Of a stretch of 64,000 bases of DNA, positions 47,329 to 57,631 are shown piece by piece (position 1 is the first letter of the stretch; each line of letters starts with the position of its first letter). Under the pieces are notes generated by a model. The model had not been told where the DNA came from, did not search any database, and saw only the letters and a list, made by a program, of their open reading frames with translations. Origin of the DNA: Linanthus parryae. Its lineage: Eukaryota > Streptophyta > Magnoliopsida > Ericales > Polemoniaceae. A program made the translations under genes and the position numbers. Location of the stretch: the NCBI GenBank assembly GCA_023055425.1, contig JALGPY010000010.1, positions 54,535,665 to 54,599,664 on the forward strand. The letters are read 5' to 3'.

Positions 47329-48371
47329 TGTTGAAAAATAACGATTTTGGGTCGACTTTGAACCCGTTTTACGACAAGCCGAGTCAACGGTTTCGAAAAC
47401 CAAAAGTGGTTATGGAATCCTTGGAGCTAGGAGATAATCCTACCACTTAGGATGAATGAAAAATTCTTGTGTGAAAATGGGATGTTGAGATGCTGGAAAA
47501 ACTGAAAAGAATGTGTACCACATCTTCAAGTAGAGTAACTTCTTGTTGCATAAGTATTCCAAGATTGCACTTAAGGGCACGCCCTTTGGGCGAAGAAACA
47601 TTGTTAAGGAGGGAGGACCTAGCTATGATCCGTACCACCGCGGGTGCGTCGCTGCCTCCGTCCGGCCAACCGGCTCGGCTCGGTCTTGGGTCAGTCTCAG
47701 ACACGGGCCGAGCCGTGAAGCTATGTGGGTTGGGCTGACTTGGTAGTCAAGCCCATACTTATTTTTTTTTTTGCTCAAAACAACCATGGAATTATTTTTT
47801 CAGCCCCTGAATTTCACCTAACGGATTTATCATTCAAACCGAACTGTTGCAACTGTTACAGAAAGTTCAATTGTCACGAACGGTTACAACTGTTCCATTC
47901 CAACGGGTGCATCTGATGTTTTAAATAGCAGGCTTCCCCAACGTTTTTCCTCACTTACAAGATTCCAAATTTCTCCAATTCCTTACCCTTTCCAGGGAGA
48001 GTTCCCATACCATTGCGGTTCATAGGGTGCATCGAGTGTACTGAAAAATTGCATGGTTGAGGCGATTATCGTACGAGGCGTTTGCTTCGGATCAGGCAGT
48101 ACCGTAGGGGGGAAATAAGCCTTAAGGACATCGAGTCCATGCTCGAGTTCGTCTCTGACTTAATTAATATATTCTCACTACTCTGTAAGTTGTTTATTTT
48201 TCGCATTTATTTTACAATTTCATCTTTCTGTTTCTGTTATCTTCTTCTTCCCTTCTTACGGTCCAGTTTCAATTGTAATCCAACAACTAATGCATGAATA
48301 TGTACTTATTGCCGAATCACCACCAGGATATTCACCAACACGATACTTTCGTTGGTTTCAGGCTTTAACAA
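47329..48371 (+). repeat. Probable 3' LTR of the degenerate copia element
   Basis: The start TGTTGAAAAATAACGATTTTGGGTCG follows the polypurine-like sequence, and it is a frequent LTR start in Tork-type copia elements. A TATA-like TTTAAATAGC lies at about 47919-47928. The end at about 48371 (TTTAACA) is a guess from the CA terminus, since the 5' LTR was not found. It includes a GC-rich patch at 47630-47720. Confidence 0.55.
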
Positions 48372-48590
48372 GTGGGCTATAGCAGGTTTTACGAACCTTC
48401 ACATTCAAGTTCTGATGCAACTTGGGAGAGGGTTGATGTGATTTCAGAGTCTTATAATGAGATGTTCACTGTCAAATCTTGTATGGGATGGTGTCGGTCG
48501 GGAGTTAACAAGTGGGCTATACGAGGTTTTTCGAACCTTTACCTACAGGTTGTGCTGCAATTTGGGAGAAGGTTCATGTGATAGAAGCTG
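48367..48590 (+). repeat. Tandem duplication with 136-bp period
   Basis: AACAAGTGGGCTATA and the following sequence at 48367-48430 recur at 48503-48566 with about 80 percent identity by eye. It is noncoding. It lies at the putative LTR end, so one copy may be part of the LTR. Confidence 0.65.
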
Positions 48591-49176
48591 ATGTGGGAAA
48601 GCTGTTGTGACTTTTAGATAAAATGTTGTTTGGTAAATATTACGTGAAAGCTGCAGTGAAATATCGATTTAGTAATTTTTTAAAATTGTAAGATTATAAT
48701 CGGTTGTATATAAATTAATCAAATGCACAATGTATCTCCCATCTTGCTTCCTGAAAACTGATGTGGGACAGCAGAAACTGTCTGAAAAAGCAGAAGTTTT
48801 ATTTGCAAAAGTTTACTAAGATTTACTAACTCATAAAAATTCCCAAAGAAAACTCATAAAGTCAATAAGGGTAAAATTGTCTATTAATTATTCAACATTT
48901 GCATATTTCTTTTGGTAAAGTCTTAACAAATTCAGAATATTGATGTCTACCGTCTACTAACGTCTAAAACAGGCAGAGCCTTACAAGTTACAATTGGAGA
49001 CAGAATGGAAGTATGGGTTGGAATGGACCAAAAGCGATAGTCCGGGGTTGATTTTGACAACAAAATGAAAGTTTGTGGGAGTAAATCGTTTTTTTCCTTA
49101 ACTACATTGTCCTACAAATTTAGTTAACCCTAGCTTTAGCTTTTGCTTCCATCGAATCATTGTACTGTCTCCTCTA
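48591..49176. other. Upstream region of the F-box gene
   Basis: The sequence is AT-rich with no coding signal. Repeated CTGATGTGGGA(A/C)AGC motifs at about 48588 and 48758 could be MITE remnants. The promoter of the F-box gene should lie here, but I cannot fix a TATA box. Confidence 0.45.
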
Positions 49177-50307
49177 ATGATGGATACCAAAGCCGAAGCA
49201 ACGAAGCCGCAGCCGCAGCCGCAGCCGGTACACAAATTTCCATACATTCCAGAAGAGATTATTTGCCGCATTCTCGCAAAACTACCTATCAACTCTCTTC
49301 CTCGATTCAGGTGCGTTTCTAAACAATGGTATCGTTGGATCTCTGAAATCAAAACCCGAAAGAAACTTTTGGTGCTGTCATCATCAGATTCGCGCAAAAA
49401 AAAGTATTCTTTTGGAACCATCAACCAAAAGGCTTCTCAGCTACAAGTCATCGCCTCGCCACCGTCGTGGCCCAGTGCTGAATCTGTCGAGTTGTTGGGT
49501 TCTTGCAATGGGTTGTTGCTTATGGGGATCGATGACAACTTATACTTATGGAACCCTAGTATTCGTCATTACAGTCACATAGTATCTTCTTATGTCTCGT
49601 CCAATCATGACGACTATCTTGCTGTTTCGGGACTTTGCTTTGACTCAAATAGCAACGACTACAAGGTTGTACTTGCTTGGAGAAGCAGTGACATATACTG
49701 GCCTATGCAGGACATTGTTGTTGGTAGTTTGAAAAATAAATCTTGGGCCGACATTCGAGAATTTCCTTACTGCCTTAGGTCGGGCCAACCAGGGCCGGTA
49801 TTGAACGGTCGACTCCATTGGGCTGTTTCGCCAATATCCGATGAATGTGGATGCTTTTGTGTAAATCAGTTTATTGTTTCTTTTGACCCGAAAACTGATA
49901 AATTTGAAAAGTTTCCAATGCCAGAGGGAATAGAGGGAGATCTAATACTCGGTTTGGGGGTGTTAGACGGATGTCTATGTATGGTTCGTTGTGAAGAGGA
50001 GATTTATAGATGTGACGGTGTTGTTCAGATACTGAGAATGAAAGAGTATGGCAAGAAAGAATCTTGGACAGTTCTTTTCAGAATTGAAGAAAGAAGTTAC
50101 AGCGGCGAGTTCGTGCCTTGTTTCTCGGTTGGTGAAGAAAATAGTGAAATTTTAATGAATGTGAGAGTAGGATGGGACGAAGGTTTTATTAGTGTTTACG
50201 ACACCGATAAGGCTTCGTTTAAGAAGAACATTGTTCCACATGGGAGGAGGAGGTGGAAATATTGCAAAGCAATTGTGTATGAAGAAACTTTTGTCATACC
50301 ACCGTGA
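49177..50307 (+). CDS. F-box protein with F-box-associated (FBA/kelch-like) domain
   Basis: This is an intact single-exon gene of 376 codons. Tandem ATGs occur at 49177 and 49180. The N-terminus has a PQPQPQP repeat from CCGCAG triplets. The F-box follows (IPEEIICRILAKLPINSLPR, about residues 25-45, to KQWYRWI), which binds SKP1 in SCF ubiquitin ligases. The rest matches plant F-box-associated domains: LLGSCNGLLLMG, LYLWNPSIRHY, and YKVVLAWRSSD. They also include VLNGRLHWAV, SFDPKTDKFEKFPMP and LGVLDGCLCMVR. That part would recruit the substrate, which is unknown. Length and single-exon structure are typical of the family. No damage was seen. Confidence 0.93.
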   Translation: MMDTKAEATKPQPQPQPVHKFPYIPEEIICRILAKLPINSLPRFRCVSKQWYRWISEIKTRKKLLVLSSSDSRKKKYSFGTINQKASQLQVIASPPSWPSAESVELLGSCNGLLLMGIDDNLYLWNPSIRHYSHIVSSYVSSNHDDYLAVSGLCFDSNSNDYKVVLAWRSSDIYWPMQDIVVGSLKNKSWADIREFPYCLRSGQPGPVLNGRLHWAVSPISDECGCFCVNQFIVSFDPKTDKFEKFPMPEGIEGDLILGLGVLDGCLCMVRCEEEIYRCDGVVQILRMKEYGKKESWTVLFRIEERSYSGEFVPCFSVGEENSEILMNVRVGWDEGFISVYDTDKASFKKNIVPHGRRRWKYCKAIVYEETFVIPP

Positions 50308-51395
50308 TGTAAGGATTTCTCTTTTCAGCGACAATCTGAGAGTCGATCACATGTTCTAAAACAATTCGCACTGAAAGCCAATTGTTGATTTTATTAAAGT
50401 GAATGTCGCTAAATTATTTCTCTACTAAATTGATTCTTTTATTTTGTGCTTCTAGTCTGTCGGGAGGTTTCATTTTTTCTTTTATCACAACAACATGATT
50501 TATTATTGATTGCAATACGGGAATCACAACCATTCGCATGATTTCTTTCAAAAATAAGGTGTACGCCAAAGGGGTAAACTCGTTTGCTATGCCACTTGTT
50601 TCCTTGATGGTGTCGATCTACTGATTTTCGTTCCATGTAGTGGATGCAAGTTCTTCTGCATAATCTTACTAGTGGAGTAGTCATTAATTGATTAGATTCA
50701 ACAAGTTCTTGTGCTCATGTGGTAGGTATTTCGTGTATACACTACTCTCTACATTTAGGTTTTCAAACTTTCTTTGTTATGTCCGGGCCAGCTTGCACGC
50801 TCCTCGACACATTCACAGAGCCGTGGAGTATATTTAAATTTTTTAGATAGTTTTTGAGAAACCCACGAAATTCTGAGATACATCTAATTATTAGATAGTC
50901 ATGTCAATCTCCAGCGGCGCAAATGATAACCGGGGTTCGTGAAATTCGAACTGGAGATCTAAGTGAAATTCAAACTTGAGACCTAAGGGGAGCAGACCCT
51001 TGGATCTCAATCACCCAATAGGCCTCACTCACTAAGGGCTAAACTCCTTACGATAAAATCAGTATCCTTCTAGAGTTTGTATATAAAACTATAAATGAGA
51101 TATACTAAGGGTAAAAGACATTTTCACCCCTCTATTATGGATTAAATAGGTTTTACCCACACTATAGATAAATACTTTTCGCACCCCTGTCAGAGGATGG
51201 TGGGGCCAAAAGACAAATGTACCCCTAAAATTAGATGAAACTACACTACTATAGATGCTCTTTCTTATTTTTCTCCTCCCAATTTCTTTATTCGTCCGCT
51301 CTCTCTAAACCTAGCCGCCATCACCACATCCCCTCTCTCTCCGTCGCCTCTGAAGAACATCACCGTTCACCGTTATGCTTTTGGGCGATGAACCC
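50308..51395. other. Intergenic DNA between the F-box gene and the Athila-like element
   Basis: No gene was recognised. A stretch at 51110-51240 has repeated CACCCCT/ACCCCT phrases like the ends of transposons seen near 11810 and 23700. Sequence at 51290-51395 is pyrimidine-rich with a short open frame, and might be the edge of a disrupted gene. Confidence 0.5.
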
Positions 51396-53073
51396 TGAAA
51401 CAATTTCTTACGTGTATACGCAAGTGCACGGTCAAGTAGTAACAGTGGAGTATGTTACGACTCCGAGTATAGAACCCAAGGAAAATAGACGACTACTAGC
51501 TAATTAAGAATCAATTAGAAGATACCTAAGTAACCGGTAAGAAGTGGTTTGATTTTGAATGTTCGTCGCCCACAAACAAGCGACTGAATAAAATGAATGT
51601 AGAGACAATATTTCTGTATTTTTTTAATTAAAATAATTTAATCAAATTATGGAGAAAACTAGGCGATCTATGAATCACCTAGGGTCTTTAGACAGTTCCG
51701 GAATTTGTATTGAAACACATTACGCACTAACTGATTATGCCGGGTAATAGCATTTACAATCTTCTGTCGATCTCATGTAATTTTACGTAACAGTTTACTT
51801 TGGGTCCTGTCGGTCCACCTCCATCTACCGTTACGTTCTAGCTGGCTAGTCAACTTCGTTCACCGGGTCCTGTCGGTCCACCGATTCACTCACCTAACTA
51901 GTTCAACCGAATCTACCCACACATGACTACTCCTATTCATCTCACCTATCGGTCTCAATGATTCGGGAATAAAAACATGATCTTATTCGTAACCGGGTTA
52001 AGTCTCTGTCGAGCACCCACCTAGTTCACTAACAACTCCGGTTCGCGACTCCCTTGTTGCTAAGAATTAAGCCTAGATCATGATTTCTAATCAATTAGTT
52101 TGTAACATTAAGCTATGATTCAACTAGTTCATCATCTTCATCTAACATGGTCATTCCATTCATCACTAACACGTGTCAATAGCCTTAGCTTACGGATTCA
52201 CAATACAAGATGAAGAAATATAAACATTAATTGGATCAAACGCATGAATCAATCAAAAAAATCCGGAAAATAAGTCTAAGTCATAACCCTAGGCTCTCCA
52301 TAGAGCCTAACAAAGAAATTAGCTACTCATTGTTATGCCAAAATCACAAGTATTCTCCATAGAATGACAAAGAGAGGGTAAGAGAAGAATCAAACGATGA
52401 AATCGCCAAAGCTTTGGCGAATCCGTGCAATCCCCAAGCTCCTAGGTGCTCTCCAATGACTCCCGTACGTGAATAATCTCCTATTAGGTCTTCTCTGCCC
52501 GTTTTTTACCAGCTGGGCACGCTTTTTAATGAAAACTAACCGAAATTGCACTTCAGCCCCTCTACTTTGTAATTCCCGGACAGAATTATTTGCTGATTTT
52601 GCGCAGGCTGTATCTCCCTCATACGGACTCGTATTCGGGCCTACCATATACCGTTGGAAAGCTACGGATGTCTACTTTACAATGCCAAAAGACTTGAATC
52701 AAAATTCTTTGTAGATTTTCCTGGGCATCGAAAAGAGTGCAGGCTGGTCCTGTGTGGCTTTTCCAACTTTTCTTCGTTTGCGCGTCTACTTTTCTCCTCT
52801 TCATCTAGCTCCATTCCAAGAATATACAAGCATCTCATAAGCTCCATTTCACCTCTTTAACCTGAGATACACAACACTAAACAACCCGTGCAATTATAAT
52901 AGCAAATATGAGAGAAAACATGCACAAATAAGCTAGAAACACAACTTTTCACTCTTAAGCTTAGAAATAGTCAAATTCACATATTTGTACCAATATAACA
53001 TATAAATCATGTGAAAGAAGACTAATACAAGTACTAAGAAAGTATAATAATAACTCCTAAAAGAGAGTTATCA
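51396..53073 (-). repeat. 3' LTR of the Athila-like element
   Basis: In minus orientation it starts TGATAACTCTC at 53073 and ends TTGTTTCA at 51396 (1678 bp). It is clearly homologous to but diverged from the array LTRs. Shared blocks include CGCAAGTGCACGGTCAAGTA, CCGGGTAATA, GGGTCCTGTCGGTCCACC (twice) and GTTGGAAAGCTA. The array palindrome was not recognised in this copy. Confidence 0.82.
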
Positions 53074-53092
53074 AATACCCCCACACTTACCT
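53074..53092 (-). other. Polypurine tract
   Basis: On the minus strand GGTAAGTGTGGGGGTATT abuts the LTR start. This is the characteristic Athila/Tat plus-strand primer. Confidence 0.8.
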
Positions 53093-56000
53093 TTTACTCG
53101 TCCCGAGTAAAACCACTATTTACTAGCCGACTCAAGACGCAAACGACACAAGACTCGACAATGCAACAATATGATGCAAATGCAAACTATGACTCGATCC
53201 TACACAAACACATATATACACAAAACACACTTTTTATCTTTTTGATTGAGATCGGGCAATCTCCATTGGCTTAAATCGGGTATCATGAAGTGATGAGAAT
53301 CCTAGGAACAAAGCATGAGTTGAAACTAAACTCGACAACGAGACTCTCCCCTAGTTAGTATAGAAAGCCTAACTTTACTAAGTACAAGAGTACGCCACCT
53401 CTTCGCGTGTGCCACGAAATAAGAGACTACGCTCGGCAAAGCCACATCCAAGGTCCGAGCTCCTAATCCGCTAACGGTTTTCACATGATGAGGCTTAGGG
53501 ACATAAAGATAATCTCGTCGAAATCACGTCCTAAGCGTCACATTCTCACATCAAATCCCACATCTCACACACCCTCACCAAAGCTCACCACCTCCGGCCC
53601 TCAATTCCCTCAAACCCCGGTACTAGTGATCTCCATGGCCATCGTCGTTTGTCGTGCATGAAACGTGAACCGTCGTCGTCAAAGTAGCTCCACCACTCGT
53701 TCTCATTCAAATTCAACTCAACACTTTAGTTCATCTCTCCTTTTTTTTTTCTTTTTCTCTCATTTTTTTTTATTTTTTATATTTTTTTTATTTTTTTTTT
53801 ATTTTTTTTTCACAATTCTCGCAACATCCATCAAAATCCAACAATAATATCCGAGTGGTCTTCAAATACTAATCAAATATGCTAGGAGAAGGAAACACGT
53901 AAATCGACGAATGAATATCACATAAAAATATCACCTCCTCCTACTCAATCAAAGTCCATGTCAAGTCCAAGCTGCAAAATCAATGAAATACATGTGTGGG
54001 AGTGGAGTCGTCGCAAGCTTACTCTCAATGTCCGGAGTCAAAAGTCGACACCCCCACACTCGAATGTCACCACATCCCCTCTCAAGTAGTCATGAAGATG
54101 AATGTATCTCGTGCCTAATCCAACCGATCCTCCTACACCAAAGTAATCACAACCGGTACCTAGCACGATCCACCAATTAAGTTCACCCAACTTAATTTAG
54201 TGCGTATTAGATTCACGCACTCACGGCTCTCCACAACTGTGTCCATGATGTAATGTCATGAAACACCGCCACACCGAAGTGCGCAAGCCTACTCATTCAC
54301 CCTCGCATCCCCTCGTAGATAATCAATGAAGTGCAAGCGAGATGTAGAACTCCATGAATTGTATAATCACTCCCTCATCGAACCCCCTCAACTACACAAC
54401 CCCCTCGTGACGCACTAAAGTTGTGATTCTAATCAATTTGTTATGAAGGCCAAGAATCGTCACCCTAGGTCCGAAGGCTAGAAAAGAATCCAAGGTTCAA
54501 ATTGGGGTGTCTACTGGTCCTACAAGGTGAGTTCTAAAAGCAGTGAGTGCTCTAATACACACCTCGCACAGCTGTTTCGTGTGCCACTACGAGGCGGGTT
54601 GGCGACTGCCTAAGACGTACACATGGATGTTCGGCTTGTTTAGCTCACACCTAGATCAGCTCTTGTAAGAAAATAGGCACACACTTTGGCTTTGAAAATC
54701 ACGTAAGTGTTAGAAATAGGTAGACACTCCCGTAAAGAAAGTCTCTATATACCTACTAGGGGGGACTCACGTCGTCACTCTCGGTCGCAAATCATGCTCT
54801 ACGCCTAAAATCCTCACACTTCGCGATTTATCAAATTTTAGCCTCTTTTGATTGCCCTTTTCTCAAAATTTTCTCTTTTAATTTTATTTTTCAATTTTTT
54901 TTTTCATATAATTCTTACACTACATGAAAGCCGACACGAACGAAACTACACAAAACATTCAATAGGGTAGGTAGACTCAAATAAGAAAACGTGCAATTTA
55001 AACACAAACTTAAACAAGTATAAACACGACTAACACAACACAATATGACATACTATCACAATATCACGACACGGACCACATAAATAGACACAATACGACA
55101 CGACCAACTATATGCAGACATGGCGATGCAAACACTGACTGGCTAGTCAAGACTAAAACTCCCCCCACACTTGAGCGCTTCGTTGTCCTCAACGAATTTA
55201 GTGATTAACCAAGAAGACTCAGCATTCAAATGCGAGGGGCGGTGGTTCTACTCGGAGTCAAAGTCACGGCACAAGAAGGTAGCTACAACAAATTTAGAGA
55301 TAATTCAAGCTACGTGCACGTGAACGAGTTGTGTGTACCGAAATTAAGCAAGTACTCAAGTAATTCCCTAGAATTCTAAAAATAAAATCCTAGAGCAAGT
55401 ACGATGTGCGTAAACGGTAAGTAAAGAGAGAGACAAGAAACTCACAACCGACACAAGGTCGGGGACGAAATCCGATAAGTGCTGACTGAGATAGCGAGAA
55501 CAATCCCCAAGCTAACATTGTGCGGAACAATGCAAGCTCCCTTGCAGTCGAGTGTGTGGAACACACCGGGGTCGATTGATCCTGTTGCTGCTGATGAAAA
55601 GAGAACGAAGAGTCCCTGAACTTGTTATGTGAGTTCCCTTGCGGTCGAGTGTGAACTAGCACACCGGGGTCGATGTCCGCGTCATACTTTTCATCCAATT
55701 TCGAACTCGGACAGAGAGCATTATGTCGATCAAATTGCAGCATAATGTGTTTCGTGCTTAGTCCATTCTTTATGTCCCACAAGCCAACTCTTTATCTTGA
55801 AGTAAGTGAGTAACAAGTTGCTGCCTTCAAGTCCAAACAATTCAATACCTCCTCCAACCCCCATTACCAATAAACTAACCACCTGAAACAACTCAAACTA
55901 ACACCTCCAAATAACCTCCTGTAACCTCCAATCTCCAATTCAATCCCAACCAACACCACTGCCTCACCACCACAGCCATCTCCCTAAATCCACCAAACAA

Positions 56001-57631
56001 TAACACCTAACCAGCCACGACCACAACCCAGAGCCTAAACACCGATTGAACCCACCTGCAAATCAACCAATTTCACCACCTGCACCACCAATTAACAAAT
56101 TCAAAACAGACCACCCAAATCACCATTATCTCAATCACCACCGCACCTGAAACGCAAGCGAAACAAAACCCACGAATGCAGCGTTCAAAACCCAGACCAG
56201 AGCACTGCCTTCACCTTCACCAGACCACCTGCACAGCCTTAAACCCAATTATCCCCGCTGCAAATTAGACCAAACCCGACCAGTAAACCACCTGAACCCA
56301 GAACCTGAGAGCACCATTATCACCCCCTATCATCACCTACCTCATAACCGAGCCACAACAAGCCCAGAAAGCGATTCACAGTACCTAAATCCCTCACCGC
56401 CAACAACACAGCAGACCTCACCACTCCATTCGTCCCAAATCCCTCTCTGAAATCAGTGGATGGTTGGGTTCCTGGGCGAGACGAAGAAATCCGCCGGCTC
56501 TAATGGCTGCTGGCGGCTGGGTTGGTGTTGGGTTGGTCTCCTGTATCGGAATCAATGGTGGTGGTCTGTGGTGAGAAAGCCGTCGGGTGAAGGCACTGAG
56601 AGAAGATCCAATCGACGGTGGGTAGGAGGTCCAATCGACGGTGAGAGAGGAGGTCCAATCTGCGGGTGTTCTTGGTGACTGGGTTTGCGTCGGAGGAAGC
56701 TGCGGCTGTTCTGGGTTTGGGCTTCGGTGATGGTGAACGGAGGTGGTTCGTTTGATGTAAGAGGGTGATTGGTGGGTGTGGGTTTGTTTCTCTGTGAGAG
56801 AGGAGAGGGCGGAGAGAGGGTTCTTCAGCGGCTTTCATGGCTATCCGGCGGTTTGGTGGTCGGAGAAGATGGGTTCGATCTGGGTTCGGACCGAGGTGAA
56901 GGTGGGTATCGATTTGGAGTCCGGTTGTGGCTATGGTGAAAGCTGTGGTTTCAGGAGGTCGGTGGTTGAAGCAGGGGGAAGTCCTGGTGGTCGATTGGGA
57001 CGAGAGGAGGCGGTGTTGGTGGTTTGATTAGAGATTGGTGGTAGCTGCTGGAGAAGAGGGAAGAGCACTGCTCGCACGAACAAATCTTTGTATTCGTAAG
57101 ATTCAGCAGTGACTTTTTGGGGCTTCCTGTTCGTGCGAACACAGGGGGTGTTCGTGCGAACACCCCTGACTCCATTTTTTTTTTGAGTATCTTGACCTCC
57201 CGAACTCCAATGCGTATGCCGTTTTCACCGTTAATATTCCCTTAATTCGCGTAGAACTCATTCGCGAATTCCCGAAACTCACGTACATTATCCATTCATG
57301 CTATTACGCGACTCTTGACTCGAAATCCACCAACTTTTATCGTTCTATAAATTCATCTCTTGCGTTCGGACCCCGATGCGCACATTCTCGTCGGTACGCA
57401 TCAAGAAGGGGAGTCCGGATCGCGTCTTCACCCTGTAACCTGCAGAGACTCATTTCAAACATGAGATCCTCACTCTCTCACCTCTCAGATAAACTATATA
57501 GTATGAAAAATACACACGACATTTATTTAAAACACACTCGCTAAACTAAAGCAAAAAAAGTACGTTGGGTTGCCTCCCAACAAGCGCTTGTAATTTACGG
57601 TCGACGGCCCGACCCTGTTACCTCATGGAGC
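53093..57631 (-). other. Long noncoding region between pol-end motif and 3' LTR
   Basis: No long frame was recognised. On the minus strand, GACAACGAAGCGCTCAAG with TGTGGGGGG (about 55158-55190) resembles the sequence found just after pol or at polypurine tracts in Tat/Athila elements. A T-rich, oligo-T tract lies at 53730-53812. The part at 56450-57030 is G-rich on the plus strand and gives spurious Trp/Gly-rich frames. Two copies of the 14-bp palindrome TGTTCGTGCGAACA lie at 57128-57162. GCGCTTGTTGGGAGGCAACCC lies at about 57570-57595. Confidence 0.65.
57128..57162. repeat. Two TGTTCGTGCGAACA palindromes in the element interior
   Basis: The 14-mers are at 57128-57141 and 57149-57162, in a GC-rich stretch. 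A related CTCGCACGAACA lies near 57069. The same core forms the long palindrome in the array LTRs. Confidence 0.85.

Noticed and set aside
47447..47746. Overlapping frames of 67-85 codons in a GC-rich patch
   Set aside because: They overlap on both strands without domain motifs and lie in the probable copia LTR.
53665..53847. Phe-rich frame
   Set aside because: It is a translation of oligo-T runs.
56460..57027. Trp/Gly-rich and Pro-rich frames on both strands
   Set aside because: They come from G-rich noncoding sequence in the Athila-like element. No family is recognisable.
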